Positions 9,554 to 19,659 are shown, counted from the first letter of the stretch. The stretch is DNA of 64,000 bases from Streptomyces sp. NBC_00078 (GCF_026343335.1 NZ_JAPELX010000001.1:8990001-9054000); one strand, 5' to 3'. Numbers and translations are program-made. The notes: generated by a model from the sequence alone, not told the origin.

Positions 9554-10570
9554 GTGACCGTGACATCCACCACCAAACCCAAGAAGACCCAGGGGAGCCG
9601 CAGGGCCGAGCGAGCGGCCGGCGCGCGAAGCGGCCCGGCGGACAAGAGCCTCCCGGGGACCAGGATGACCTGGCGGATCCGGCTGCGCCGGGACAAGTCA
9701 CTGATCATCATGACCCTCCCGGTCGTGGCACTGCTGCTGGTCTTCAACTACGCGCCGCTGTTCGGCCTGATCACCGCCTTCGAGTACTACGACCCGCTGG
9801 TCGGGGTGATGCACAGCGACTGGGCCGGTCTCGACCAGTTCCAGCAGTTGTTCAACGACCCGGTGTTCTGGGAGGCGCTGCGCAACACCGTGTGGCTGAG
9901 CTTCGTCCAGCTGGTCCTGTTCTTCCCGGTTCCGGTCGCCCTCGCACTGATGCTCAATTCGGTGATGAGCCCCCGGATCCGCAACTTCATCCAGTCCGTG
10001 GTCTACCTGCCGCACTTCTTCTCCTGGGTGCTGGCCATCACCGTCTTCCAGCAGATGCTCGGCGGGGCCGGCGTGCTCAACCACCTGCTAGCCCAGCACA
10101 ATCTGGGCAGCTGGGACATCATGACCAACCCGCGCACCTTCGCCCTGCTGATCTCCGGCGAGGCGGTCTGGAAGGAGGCGGGCTGGGGGATCATCGTCTT
10201 CCTCGCCGCGCTCGCCGCCGTGGACCAGAACCTCTACGAGGCCGCTGCGGTGGACGGCGCGGGCCGGTGGCGGCGGATGTGGCACATCACCCTGCCCGGC
10301 ATGCGCGGCGTCATCGTGCTGATGCTGGTCCTGCGGCTCGGCAACGCGCTCAGCGTCGGCTTCGAGCAGTTCCTGATCCAGCGCAACGCCGTCGGTCACG
10401 ACACCGCCGATGTCCTGGACACCTTCTCCTTCTACTACGGCATCGCCACCAACAACTACAGCTACGGCGCGGCGGCCGGGCTATTCAAGAGCGTGATCTC
10501 GCTCCTGCTGATCTGGGGAGCCAACAGGCTCGCACACGCCTTCGGTGAGGACGGGTTGTACCGCAAATGA
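9554..10570 (+). CDS. CUT1 ABC importer permease (LplB/UgpA-type)
   Basis: This 338-residue inner-membrane permease has about six hydrophobic segments, the first near residues 55-75 (MTLPVVALLLVFNYAPL). It carries the EAA loop that contacts the ATPase (EAAAVDGAGRWRRMWHITLP, near residue 230). The first 45 residues are a basic, Ser/Thr/Lys-rich cytoplasmic tail. GTG 9554 follows a strong AAGGAGG five bases upstream. It lies 36 bases after the binding-protein gene, and its stop overlaps the next permease by ATGA, so the two permeases are translationally coupled and probably form the heterodimeric channel. Confidence 0.93.
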   Translation: MTVTSTTKPKKTQGSRRAERAAGARSGPADKSLPGTRMTWRIRLRRDKSLIIMTLPVVALLLVFNYAPLFGLITAFEYYDPLVGVMHSDWAGLDQFQQLFNDPVFWEALRNTVWLSFVQLVLFFPVPVALALMLNSVMSPRIRNFIQSVVYLPHFFSWVLAITVFQQMLGGAGVLNHLLAQHNLGSWDIMTNPRTFALLISGEAVWKEAGWGIIVFLAALAAVDQNLYEAAAVDGAGRWRRMWHITLPGMRGVIVLMLVLRLGNALSVGFEQFLIQRNAVGHDTADVLDTFSFYYGIATNNYSYGAAAGLFKSVISLLLIWGANRLAHAFGEDGLYRK

Positions 10571-11523
10571 GCCAGACACTCAGTGACACCCCGACCCCGG
10601 CTCTGACGCTCCGTCCTGACCGGCACCCCAACCGCCCGGTGTGGGAGGAACCCCCCACGGCCGTCGGGCAGGGCCTCAAGGGTGGCGTGCTGCTGCTGGT
10701 GCTCGCAGCGGTCTTGGTGCCGCTGTGGATCGTCGTGGTCACCAGCTTCTCCACCCCCGGCGCCATCAACCGGGCCGGCGGCCTGGTCATCTGGCCCGAC
10801 GGGCTGACGGTGGCCGCCTACCACCAGATGCTCGTCGACGGGCCGGTCACCCGGGCCGTCCTGGTCAGCCTGGGCATCACCGTGGTCGGCACCCTGCTCT
10901 CCATGACGGTCTCGGTGCTGTGCGCCTACGGGCTGTCCCGCTCCCGTTCCTTCGGTCACCGCGCCATCCTGCTGGTGCTCGTCATCACCATGTTCGTCGG
11001 CGGCGGCCTCATCCCCACCTACCTGGTCGTCACCGCCCTCGGCGGCTACGGACAGTACTGGGCGCTGATCCTGCCCAGTTCGGTCTCCGTCTTCAACATC
11101 CTGGTGCTGCGCTCCTTCTATTCCGGGACCGCCTCCGACCTCATCGACGCCGCCCGCTTGGACGGCTGCACCGAGTGGCGCATCCTGTGGTCGATCGTGC
11201 TGCCGACCTCCCGCGCGGTCACCGCGGTGGTGGCGCTCTTCTACGCGGTGGGCTACTGGAACTCCTTCTTCAACGTGATGCTCTACATGCCGACCGACAG
11301 CACCAAGTGGCCACTGCAGTACGTGCTGCTCCAGTACGTCAGCAACGGGATGACCATGCCGGGCGCCACCAACGGGGGATTCGGCTCGCTGCACACCCAG
11401 ACCGCGCCGCTCTCCCTGCAGATGGCGGTGGTGGTGCTGACCCTGGTGCCGATCCTGATGGTCTACCCCTTCATGCAGAAGCACTTCAAGACCGGCATGC
11501 TCACCGGCGCGATCAAGGGCTGA
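10567..11523 (+). CDS. CUT1 ABC importer permease (LplC/UgpE-type)
   Basis: This is the 318-residue partner permease. It has the second EAA-type loop (DAARLDGCTEWRILWSIVLP, near residue 197), a YWNSFF segment typical of the LplC group and about six membrane helices. The ATG at 10567 overlaps the previous stop by four bases. The region ends 6 bases before the start of the broken LacI gene, so importer and regulator were one operon. Confidence 0.93.
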   Translation: MSQTLSDTPTPALTLRPDRHPNRPVWEEPPTAVGQGLKGGVLLLVLAAVLVPLWIVVVTSFSTPGAINRAGGLVIWPDGLTVAAYHQMLVDGPVTRAVLVSLGITVVGTLLSMTVSVLCAYGLSRSRSFGHRAILLVLVITMFVGGGLIPTYLVVTALGGYGQYWALILPSSVSVFNILVLRSFYSGTASDLIDAARLDGCTEWRILWSIVLPTSRAVTAVVALFYAVGYWNSFFNVMLYMPTDSTKWPLQYVLLQYVSNGMTMPGATNGGFGSLHTQTAPLSLQMAVVVLTLVPILMVYPFMQKHFKTGMLTGAIKG

Positions 11524-11528
11524 CCGGC

Positions 11529-12578
11529 ATGGTGACACTGGCCCAAGTGGCCGAGGCGGCAGGCGCTCCCCGAGCACCGTGAGCTACGTCCTCAGTGGCA
11601 AGCGGGCGATCTCCACCCCCACCAAGAAGCGGGCCGAGGAGGCGATCGCCCGCCTCGACTACCACCCCAACGCCGGTGCCAGGGCGCTGGCCGGACGACG
11701 CTCGCACATCCTCGCGCTGGTGGTCCCGCTGCGCACCGACATCTACGTGCCGGTGATGATGGAGATCGCCATCTCGGTCACCGGCGGCACGCCGGTTCGG
11801 CTACGACGTCCTGCTGCTCGCCAATGACGAAGGATCGGCGAGGGTGCGCAGGGTGGCCGGCAGCGGACTGGCCGACGGCGTGATCCTGATGGACGTCCAG
11901 CTCGACGACCCCCGCATCGCCGTACTGCGCGAGACCGGGGCACCGGCGGCCCTGACCGGGCTGCCCGGCGACCCCAGCGGACTCGCCTGCGCGGACCACG
12001 ACTTCGCGTAAGCGGGTGCGCTCTGCGCCGAGCACCTGGCCGAGCTGGGGCATCGGGACGTCGCCTTCATCGGCTACGCGCCGGCGGTCTACCAGCGCCA
12101 CTCCGGCTATGCGGAACGGACACTGGGCGGCTTCCAGGCGGCGGCGGACCGGCTCGGTCTGCGGGTGCTGCACCGTCCCTGCGAGGGCACCTCCGAATCC
12201 GTGGCCGGGGTGGTCAGCCGGATCCTGGCAGACCGTCCCGACACCACCGGATTCGTCGTCCAGAACGAGGGCGCGATCCAACCGGTGCTGTCACTGCTGC
12301 GGGCCTCCGGGCGGGTCGTCCCCGAGGACGTCTCCGTGGTGGCGCTATGCCCGGAGCCCCTGGCCGAGCAGTGCTCACCGCGGCTCACCGCGGTCACCGG
12401 TCCGGCCGGGGAGCTCGGCGAACTCGCCGTGGAACTGATCGCCGACCGGCTGGCCGGGCGGCCCACGGAGGAGGTCACCCTGCTCGCGCCGGTCCTGACG
12501 CGCCGTGAGAGCACCGGTCCGGCGCCGCGCACGTATCCCGCGGCCGGCCTCGCCCCTACCCGAAAGAGCGTGAAGTGA
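11529..12578 (+). pseudogene. LacI-family regulator of the operon, inactivated by two frameshifts and a stop
   Basis: ATG 11529 opens with TLAQVAEAAG, a LacI helix-turn-helix, but one base is missing inside it. The next part (STVSYVLSGKRAIS) is only read in another frame. A second shift near 11790 moves from ISVTGG to GYDVLLLANDEGSARV. A TAA at 12009-12011 then interrupts DHDFA. The effector domain otherwise continues clearly (RHSGYAERTLGGF, DTTGFVVQNEGA, VPEDVSVVAL) to 12578. The 3' end overlaps the GTG of the GH42 gene. Loss of this repressor would be expected to leave its targets under other LacI proteins or constitutive (inference). A second broken regulator with the same effector wording is at 34840-35198. 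Confidence 0.9.
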
Positions 12579-14560
12579 GCACCAGCAGACTCACCGCCCG
12601 GCTGGGCGGCCTCGCCTTCGGCGGCGACTACAACCCGGAGCAGTGGGACCAGGAGACCTGGAAGGAGGACGACGCCCTGATGAGCCGGGCGCGGGTCAAC
12701 CTCGCCACCCTCGGCGTCTTCTCCTGGGCGCTGCTGGAACCCGAGGAGGGCCGGTACGCGTTCGCCTGGCTGGACCAGCAACTGGACCGGCTGCACAGCT
12801 ACGGCGTCGCCGTGGACCTGGCCACCCCCACCGCCTCCCCGCCGCCCTGGTTCACCCTGGCGCACCCGGACGCGATGCCGGTCACCGCCGAGGGCGCAGG
12901 GCTCGTCCACGGCAGCAGGGACACCTACTGCCTGGCCGCTCCCGCCTACCGGCGGGCCGCGCGCGGGATCGCCACCGCCCTGGCCGCCCGCTACGGCGAG
13001 CACCCGGCGCTCGCCCTGTGGCATGTCCACAACGAGTACGCCGCGGTCTGCTACTGCGACCACGCCGCCGCCGGCTTCCGGCGCTGGCTCCGCGAGCGCC
13101 ACGGCAGCCTGGAGGCGGTCAACGCGGCCTGGGGGACCGCCTTCTGGAGCCAGCGCTACGGCAGCTGGGAGGAGATCCTGCCGCCCCGGGCCACCCAGTG
13201 GCACCACAATCCGGCCCAGGTGCTCGACTTCCGCCGCTACTGGTCCGACGAGGCCCTCGCCGCCTACCGCGAGCAACGTGACGCCATCCGCGTCCACAGC
13301 GACCTGCCGGTCACCACCAACCTCATGCTGCCCGGCTACCAGAACCTGGACCTGTGGGCCTTCGGCCGTGAGCTGGACTTCGTCAGCATCGACCACTACC
13401 CGATCGCGCCGGGCGTGGACGCCGCCGCCGACACCGCCTTCGGCGGCGACCGGGCGCGTTCCTTCGGCGGCGGAAAGCCCTGGCTGCTCATGGAGCAGGG
13501 CACCTCCACGGTGTACGGGGAGAACGCCACCCTGCCCAAGGAGCCGGGCGAGATCCTGCGGCACTCGGTGCAGCACCTGGCCCACGGCGCCGACGGCGCG
13601 CTGTTCTTCCAGTGGCGCCAGTCCCGCTCGGGGGCCGAGATCTGGCACTCGGCGATGGTCCCGCACGCCGGGGCGGACTCGCGGATCTTCCGCGAGGTCT
13701 GCGAAACCGGGGAGGCGGTGGCGCGGCTGGCCGAGGTGGCAGGTTCACGGGTCGTCGCCGAGGCCGCCGTGCTGCACGACACCGACTCCTGGTGGGGGCT
13801 CGAGAGCCGGGGGCTGCCGTCGAAGGATCTCGACTACCCCGGCACTCTGCGCCGCGCCCACCGTGCGCTGTGGGACGCCGGCGTCACCGCGGACTTCGCC
13901 CACCCGGAGGCCGAGCTGTCGGCGTACCGGCTGGTCCTGGCGCCGGCGCTGCACCTGCTCTCCGACGCCGCGGCCGAGAACCTGCGCGGCTACGTCGAGC
14001 AGGGCGGCACTCTGCTGGTGCAGTACTTCAGCGGCGTCGTCGACGAGAACTACCGGGCCAGGACCGGTGGTTACCCGGCCGAGCCGCTGCGTGAGGCGCT
14101 GGGAATCCGGGTCGAGGAGCACCGCCCGCCGGCGGCGGGGGCGGTGCTGAGGCTGTCCGACGGCATGGCGGCAGGCGCCTGGAGCGAGTACCTCCGCGCC
14201 GAGGGCGCGGACACCGTCGCCGCCTACGCCGACGGACGCCCCGCACTGACCCGCGCCGCCTACGGCGAGGGCGCCGGTTGGTACCTCTCGACCAGGCTGG
14301 ACGACGCCGGCTACTCCGCACTGGTGCGCCGCCTGCTGTCCGAAGCCGAGGTCCGACCCCTCGTGCCCGGCCTGCCGCCCGGCGTGGAGGCGGTCCGCCG
14401 CAGCGCCGACGACGGCCGCTCCTGGCTCTTCCTGCTCAACCACGGCCGTGAGCCCTGGCACGTCCCAGTCGTCGGCTGGGAGCTTTTGACGGATCGTCAG
14501 GCAGCGGATGGGGGCGTGACATTGTCCCCCGGAGGCGTTGCCGTGCTCCGGCTGCCGTGA
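12575..14560 (+). CDS. GH42 beta-galactosidase
   Basis: This 661-residue GH42 enzyme hydrolyses terminal beta-galactosides, for example from xyloglucan or arabinogalactan side chains. The barrel contains FGGDYNPEQW near the start, the acid/base Glu154 in HVHNEY and the nucleophile Glu307 in LLMEQGTS. The trimerisation domain (about 400-590) and a C-terminal beta domain follow, close to the usual family length. No signal peptide is present, so it acts on imported sugars. The GTG start overlaps the end of the broken LacI gene (GTGAAGTGAGC), so it depends on the upstream operon. The CE7 esterase follows. Confidence 0.94.
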   Translation: MSTSRLTARLGGLAFGGDYNPEQWDQETWKEDDALMSRARVNLATLGVFSWALLEPEEGRYAFAWLDQQLDRLHSYGVAVDLATPTASPPPWFTLAHPDAMPVTAEGAGLVHGSRDTYCLAAPAYRRAARGIATALAARYGEHPALALWHVHNEYAAVCYCDHAAAGFRRWLRERHGSLEAVNAAWGTAFWSQRYGSWEEILPPRATQWHHNPAQVLDFRRYWSDEALAAYREQRDAIRVHSDLPVTTNLMLPGYQNLDLWAFGRELDFVSIDHYPIAPGVDAAADTAFGGDRARSFGGGKPWLLMEQGTSTVYGENATLPKEPGEILRHSVQHLAHGADGALFFQWRQSRSGAEIWHSAMVPHAGADSRIFREVCETGEAVARLAEVAGSRVVAEAAVLHDTDSWWGLESRGLPSKDLDYPGTLRRAHRALWDAGVTADFAHPEAELSAYRLVLAPALHLLSDAAAENLRGYVEQGGTLLVQYFSGVVDENYRARTGGYPAEPLREALGIRVEEHRPPAAGAVLRLSDGMAAGAWSEYLRAEGADTVAAYADGRPALTRAAYGEGAGWYLSTRLDDAGYSALVRRLLSEAEVRPLVPGLPPGVEAVRRSADDGRSWLFLLNHGREPWHVPVVGWELLTDRQAADGGVTLSPGGVAVLRLP

Positions 14561-14613
14561 TGCGCAGCGACTCACACCGGCCCACCCCCGATCCAGGACG
14601 TGAGGAACACGAC

Positions 14614-15618
14614 ATGCCCCTGACTGACCTCGGCCCCGAAGACCTGGTCGGCTACCGTCCGAAGTCGCCCGCCCCCGACGACTTCGACGCCTTCTGGCAG
14701 CGCACCCTCGCCGAGGCCCGCGCCCAGGGAGGCGCGGTGAAGACCGAGCGGGTCACCGAGCAGTACGGACTGCGCACCGTCGAGGTCGACGACGTGCGCT
14801 TCCCCGGCTGGAACGGCGAGCCGGTCGCCGCCTGGCTGCTACGCCCGCGCGGGGTAGAGGGCCCGCTGCCCGTCGTCGTCACCTACCAGGGCTACAGCGG
14901 CGGCCGCGGACTGCCCACCGAGCACCTGTTCTGGTCGGCTGCCGGGTACGCCCAGCTGGTCGTCGACACCCGAGGCCAGGGCCACGACACCCCGGACCGG
15001 GGGATGGGCGACGGCACCCAGTGGTCCGAGGGCTTCATGACCAAGGGCATCGACGCGCCCGAGAACTACTACTACCGGCGGCTGATGACCGACTGCGTGC
15101 GCGCGGTGGACGCGGTCGCCGAGCTTCCCGGGATCGACGGCGGCCGGATCATCGTGGCCGGCGGCAGCCAGGGCGGCGGACTCTCCCTCGCCGTGGCCGG
15201 CCTGATGACTGATCTCATCGCCGCCGTACTCCCTGACGTGCCCTTCCTGTGCCACTTCCGCCAGGGCGCCCGGATCGCCTTCGAGGGGCCCTACCAGGAG
15301 CTCGTCATGTACCTGCGCTGGCACAGCCGGCACAAGGCGCAGCCGACCTTTGCCACCCTCGACTACTTCGACGGCGTGCATTTCGCTCAGCGGGCCACCG
15401 CCCCCGCGCTGTTCAGCGTCGGCCTGATGGACCCCATCTGCCCGCCGTCCACCGTCTACGCCGCCTTCAACCACTACGCAGGCGTGGACCGCACCATCAC
15501 CGTCTGGCCGTTCGCCGACCACGGCGGCGGCTACGGCTCCACCCCCGGGATCCAGCTGGCCTGGCTGCGCGAGCGCGGCCTGGCGCCCGGCACCACCCGA
15601 GAGGACGTACCCCAGTGA
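14614..15618 (+). CDS. CE7 acetyl-xylan esterase / cephalosporin-C deacetylase
   Basis: This 334-residue alpha/beta-hydrolase of carbohydrate esterase family 7 removes acetyl groups from imported xylo-oligosaccharides. The catalytic triad is visible: Ser185 in AGGSQGGG, Asp273 in GLMDPICPP and His303 in PFADHGGG. The family motif DTRGQG is at residues 118-123. ATG 14614 has GTGAGGA about eight bases upstream and fits the family N-terminus. An alternative GTG at 14557 overlaps the previous stop but adds non-conserved residues. The 3' end overlaps the GH36 start by four bases. No signal peptide is seen, as usual for this family. Confidence 0.92.
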   Translation: MPLTDLGPEDLVGYRPKSPAPDDFDAFWQRTLAEARAQGGAVKTERVTEQYGLRTVEVDDVRFPGWNGEPVAAWLLRPRGVEGPLPVVVTYQGYSGGRGLPTEHLFWSAAGYAQLVVDTRGQGHDTPDRGMGDGTQWSEGFMTKGIDAPENYYYRRLMTDCVRAVDAVAELPGIDGGRIIVAGGSQGGGLSLAVAGLMTDLIAAVLPDVPFLCHFRQGARIAFEGPYQELVMYLRWHSRHKAQPTFATLDYFDGVHFAQRATAPALFSVGLMDPICPPSTVYAAFNHYAGVDRTITVWPFADHGGGYGSTPGIQLAWLRERGLAPGTTREDVPQ

Positions 15619-17723
15619 CGCACGGCACAGCGCAGACGATCCGCTGGGGCCACTCGGCCCTGGCCATGGAGATCGCCCTGGACGAGGACGGCGCCGCCCG
15701 ACTCGTCCACCTCGGGACACCCGGGGAGGCGGTCGGCGCGAGGCGCCCCGGCGCACCGCTGCCGCTGGTCGAGGTGACGGCGGGGGGCCAGGGCCGGCAC
15801 CTCATCGACACCAACCTCGCCTCGCGGCTGCGGCACCGCTCCCACCGCGCGGGCCGTGACGGCGACTGGCACACGCTGAGCGTCGAACTCCACGACCCCG
15901 GCACCGGGCTCACCGCCGAGGTGCGCTACCGCTCCCCGGACGGCCTGCCGGTGCTGCGCAGCGAGGTGGTCCTGCGCAACGAAGGGCCGGATGCGCTGCA
16001 ACTGGAGTCGGTCAGCTCGCTGGTGACCGGTTGCCTCACCGAGGACGGACCGGCGGGCCTGGACTCCGCCGACCTGATGTGGGCGGATAACGAGTGGTTC
16101 ACCGAGCTCCGCTGGAAGCAGGAGCAGCTGCGGGACTCCTCGCCCGCCCTCAATGGCCGGGTCATGACCGGCCGGGGCGTCCGGTCCAGCAGCCGGTTCC
16201 TCCCCATGGGCGGCCTGACCGACCGTGAATCGGGTCGCACCTGGCTGTGGCAGATCGAGCACAACGGCGGAGGCTGGCGCTCGGAGTGCGGCGTCCGCGA
16301 CGAGACGGCCTACGTGGCCCTGTTCGGTCCCACCGACGCCAATCACAGCTGGCGGCACCTGCTGGAGCCGGGGGCCGAGTTCCGCACGGTGCCGGTGGCG
16401 CTCGCTCTCGCTGCGGACGGCGGCCCCGACGAGGCCTTCGCCGTGCTCACCCGATACCGCCGGATCACCCGCCGCCCGCACCGGGACCACCTCCACCTGC
16501 CGGTGATCTTCAACGACTACATGAACTGCCTGATGGGCGACCCCACCACGGCCAAGCTGCTGCCGCTGGTCGATGCTGCGGCCGAGGCGGGGTCGGAGTA
16601 CTTCGTCATCGACGCCGGCTGGTACGACGACGACAACGGCCACTGGTGGAGCTCCGTCGGCACCTGGGAACCAGCCGCCACCCGCTTCCCCGGGCCGCGC
16701 GGGATCCACGAGGTCCTGGACCGCATCCGGGAGCGGGGGATGGTGCCCGGCATCTGGCTGGAACCGGAGGGGGTCGGCGTGTCCAGCCCGGTCGCCAAGT
16801 CCCTGCCGGAGGAGGCGTTCTTCTGCCGCGACGGGCAGCGTGCGGGGGATGGCGGCAACCGGTACCACCTCGACCTGCGCCATCCCGCTGCCCGGGCCCA
16901 CCTCGACCAGGTCGTGGACCGTCTGGTCGGCGAGTGGGGCGTCGGCTACCTCAAGCTCGACCACAACACCGACTTCGCCCGCGGCACCAGCAGCCACCCC
17001 GGGGAGGCCCCGGCCGACGGGCTGCTGGGCCACAACCGGGCCCTGCTCGACTGGCTGGACGGCGTCCTGGACCGCTACCCGGACCTGGTGATCGAGAACT
17101 GCGCCTCGGGCGGCATGCGCGCCGACCACGCCATGCTCTCGCGGCTGCAGCTCCACTCCACCAGCGACCAGGAGGACCTGCTGCTCTATGCGCCGATCGC
17201 CGCCTCCGCGCCCACCGCCGTCACCCCCGAACAGGGTGCGGTCTGGGCCTACCCGCAGGCCAAGCACTCCCCCGACGAGGTCGCCTTCACCATGGCCAAC
17301 GCCCTCCTGGGCCGTATCCACCTCTCGGGGAAGATCACCGAGCTCGGGGCCGGGGAACGAGCGCTGGTCCATGAGGGGGTGGCGGTGTACAAGTCCATCC
17401 GCGCCGACCTGCCGCAGGCCGTCCCCGCCTGGCCGCTCGGCCTGCCGGCCTGGGAGGACCCATGGATCGCCCTGGCCCTGCACACCCCGGCCACCACCTA
17501 CCTCACGGTCTGGCGCCGCCCCGGAGCGGACGACACCGCAGTCCTGCGGCTGCCCCGGCTGCGGGGAGCCGATGTCAGCACCGACCTGCTCTACCCCAGC
17601 AGCGGGCGACCGCACTGCGCCTGGGATCAGGATGCGGCCGAGCTCACCGTGACCCTGCCGGCGGCACCGTCCGCCGTGCTGTTGCGCCTCCGGCAGCCGG
17701 CCCGCCCCCCACAGACTTCCTGA
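15615..17723 (+). CDS. GH36 alpha-galactosidase
   Basis: This 702-residue enzyme removes terminal alpha-galactose, as in galactomannan or raffinose-type sugars. It has an N-terminal beta-sandwich (about 1-290) and then the barrel with FNDYMNCLMGDPT, DAGWYDD, the nucleophile Asp449 in GYLKLDHN and the probable acid/base Asp518 in LHSTSDQ. The usual family wording is KLDYN, and here Tyr is His. The paralogue at 30.4 kb keeps KLDYN. GTG 15615 overlaps the CE7 stop (GTGA), so translation is coupled. It closes the importer/GH42/CE7/GH36 operon. The GH5 pair starts 46 bases later. Confidence 0.93.
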   Translation: MTHGTAQTIRWGHSALAMEIALDEDGAARLVHLGTPGEAVGARRPGAPLPLVEVTAGGQGRHLIDTNLASRLRHRSHRAGRDGDWHTLSVELHDPGTGLTAEVRYRSPDGLPVLRSEVVLRNEGPDALQLESVSSLVTGCLTEDGPAGLDSADLMWADNEWFTELRWKQEQLRDSSPALNGRVMTGRGVRSSSRFLPMGGLTDRESGRTWLWQIEHNGGGWRSECGVRDETAYVALFGPTDANHSWRHLLEPGAEFRTVPVALALAADGGPDEAFAVLTRYRRITRRPHRDHLHLPVIFNDYMNCLMGDPTTAKLLPLVDAAAEAGSEYFVIDAGWYDDDNGHWWSSVGTWEPAATRFPGPRGIHEVLDRIRERGMVPGIWLEPEGVGVSSPVAKSLPEEAFFCRDGQRAGDGGNRYHLDLRHPAARAHLDQVVDRLVGEWGVGYLKLDHNTDFARGTSSHPGEAPADGLLGHNRALLDWLDGVLDRYPDLVIENCASGGMRADHAMLSRLQLHSTSDQEDLLLYAPIAASAPTAVTPEQGAVWAYPQAKHSPDEVAFTMANALLGRIHLSGKITELGAGERALVHEGVAVYKSIRADLPQAVPAWPLGLPAWEDPWIALALHTPATTYLTVWRRPGADDTAVLRLPRLRGADVSTDLLYPSSGRPHCAWDQDAAELTVTLPAAPSAVLLRLRQPARPPQTS

Positions 17724-17769
17724 CCAGCACTCCGCCAGAGATCCACTCATCTCGAGAAAGGCACATGGC

Positions 17770-19527
17770 ATGAGCGACATCCAGCCACTGGCGCACCGGC
17801 GCGCCCGAGGCCGCGGCCTCGGCCGCCTGGCCGCCCTGGTGACGGCCCTGGCCGTCATGCTGAGCCTGTCCGGCACCGCCGCGTTCGGCGCCGCCGACGT
17901 CCACGGCAAGGCGCTGCACCCGGTCGTCCGCGTCCCGGCCAAGGCCATCGACGCCGTGGCGCAGATGCAGCCCAGCTGGAACCTGGGCAACTCCCTGGAC
18001 GCCCCCACCGAAACCGCCTGGGGCAACCCCCTGACCACCAAGGCGATCTTCGACACCATCGCCGCGAATGGCTTCCACAGTGTCCGCATCCCGGTGACCT
18101 GGGGCACCCACCAGTCCGCCACCGCGCCGTACACCATCGACGCCACCTTCGTGGCCCGGGTCAAGCAGGTCGTGGACTGGGCGCAGGCCGACGGTCTGTA
18201 CGTCGTGCTCGACGCCCACCACGACTCGGTGAATTGGGTCAACAACATAACCACGGACCATGACAATGTCATGGCCCGCTTCGCCTCCACCTGGTCGCAG
18301 ATCTCCGAGGCCTTCAAGTCCGAGCCGCGCACCCTGCTCTTCGAGAGCATCAACGAACCGCGGTTCCCTGGTGCCACGGCCGCGCAGGCGACCCAGTACC
18401 TGAACGAGCTGAACGTCTCCTTCCACACCGTGGTCCGCGCCTCGGGCGGGGCGAACGCGACCAGGATGCTCGTCCTGCCCACCCAGGGCGGCGATGGCGC
18501 CCAGCCCCTCCTGGACGACCTGTCCACCACCATCAACTCCCTGCACGACAGCCAGCTGGTGGCGACGGTGCACTTCTACAGCTACTACCCGTTCAGCGCG
18601 AACCTCGCCGGCGGCACCCTGTACGGCGACGTCGCCCAGAAGTACCTGGACGACTCCTTTGCCGATATGCACGACACCTTCGTCGCCAAGGGCATCCCGG
18701 TCTACCTCGGTGAGTACGGCCTGTTGACCAGCCCCAACTACTTCCACCCCGAATCAGTCGAGCGGGGCGAGCAGCTGAAGTACTACGAGCAGCTGGGATA
18801 CGCGGCGCGCAAGTACGGCGTCACCACCGCCCTGTGGGACGCCTTCAACTACCTGAACCGTGAAACGCTCCAGTGGCGTGACCCGGGCCTCTTCGCGGCG
18901 ATCAAGTCGAGCTGGACCACCCGCTCGGGCACGGCCTCCTTCGACAAGGTCTTCGTCTCCAAGTCCGCCCCGATCACTGCCGAGTCGCTCACGCTGAACC
19001 TCAACGGCACCCACTTCCTGGGCGTGTGGCAGGGCAAGACCAGGCTGCTCCCGGGGCGGGACTACACCGTCTCCGGAACCACGCTGACCTTCACCGCCAG
19101 TGCGCTGACCCGCCTGGTCGGCGACCGCGCCTACGGCACCGACGCCACGGTCCAGGCCCGGTTCTCCCGCGGGGTCCCGTGGAACATCGACATCGTCACC
19201 AACGACAACCCGACGGTGGCGGCGGCCACCGGCACCACCGACGGCCTGACCATCCCCACCCAGTACCGGGGCAACAACCTGGCGACCATGCACGCCACCT
19301 ACGCCGACGGCACCAACGCCGGCCCGCTCGACTGGACCCCGTACCAGACGTTCAACGAGGCGTTCTCGCCCGACTACCCCAACAGCACGATCGTGCTGAC
19401 CCCCCTGTTCCTCGCCTCGCTGCGTGACGGCGTCACGGCCACGCTGGTCTTCTACTTCTACAGCGGGCAGACCGCCACCTACAAGGTCACCAAGAACGGC
19501 AGCACGGTGACCGGCACCGTCGGCTGA
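17770..19527 (+). CDS. secreted GH5 (subfamily-4-like) endoglucanase/xyloglucanase with CBM_X2 and CBM46, copy 1
   Basis: This 585-residue secreted enzyme should cut the beta-1,4-glucan backbone of xyloglucan or related glucans. An Arg-rich start, hydrophobic core and Ala-rich cleavage site (about residues 1-42) form a signal peptide. The GH5 barrel (about 55-385) shows WNLGNSLD, Glu196 in FESINEPRF (acid/base) and Glu315 in YLGEYG (nucleophile). An Ig-like CBM_X2 domain (about 400-480) and a CBM46-like domain (about 485-585) follow, the order known from Bacillus Cel5B. GAGAAAGG sits 9 bases before ATG 17770. It follows the GH36 gene by 46 bases and ends in a strong hairpin. Confidence 0.92.
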   Translation: MSDIQPLAHRRARGRGLGRLAALVTALAVMLSLSGTAAFGAADVHGKALHPVVRVPAKAIDAVAQMQPSWNLGNSLDAPTETAWGNPLTTKAIFDTIAANGFHSVRIPVTWGTHQSATAPYTIDATFVARVKQVVDWAQADGLYVVLDAHHDSVNWVNNITTDHDNVMARFASTWSQISEAFKSEPRTLLFESINEPRFPGATAAQATQYLNELNVSFHTVVRASGGANATRMLVLPTQGGDGAQPLLDDLSTTINSLHDSQLVATVHFYSYYPFSANLAGGTLYGDVAQKYLDDSFADMHDTFVAKGIPVYLGEYGLLTSPNYFHPESVERGEQLKYYEQLGYAARKYGVTTALWDAFNYLNRETLQWRDPGLFAAIKSSWTTRSGTASFDKVFVSKSAPITAESLTLNLNGTHFLGVWQGKTRLLPGRDYTVSGTTLTFTASALTRLVGDRAYGTDATVQARFSRGVPWNIDIVTNDNPTVAAATGTTDGLTIPTQYRGNNLATMHATYADGTNAGPLDWTPYQTFNEAFSPDYPNSTIVLTPLFLASLRDGVTATLVFYFYSGQTATYKVTKNGSTVTGTVG

Positions 19528-19547
19528 CCATCCGTCAACCATGCCCC

Positions 19548-19571
19548 GGCCGTCGGAGACCTCCGACGGCC
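19548..19571 (+). terminator. hairpin after GH5 copy 1
   Basis: A perfect 11-bp stem, GGCCGTCGGAG (19548-19558) with CTCCGACGGCC (19561-19571), has a 2-base loop and starts 20 bases after the stop codon. There is no T-run, as is common in Streptomyces. It is duplicated with the gene. Confidence 0.75.
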
Positions 19572-19659
19572 GAGGTTCCCCATGACCAGACGAGCCCTCG
19601 TGCCCGCCCAGCCCCCGCACTCCGCCAGAGATCCACTCATCTCGAGAAAGGCACATGGC

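Noticed and set aside
15531..18536. About 1000-codon minus-strand open frame opposite GH36 and GH5
   Set aside because: It is a shadow frame: no motif, and internal composition follows the codon positions of the sense genes.
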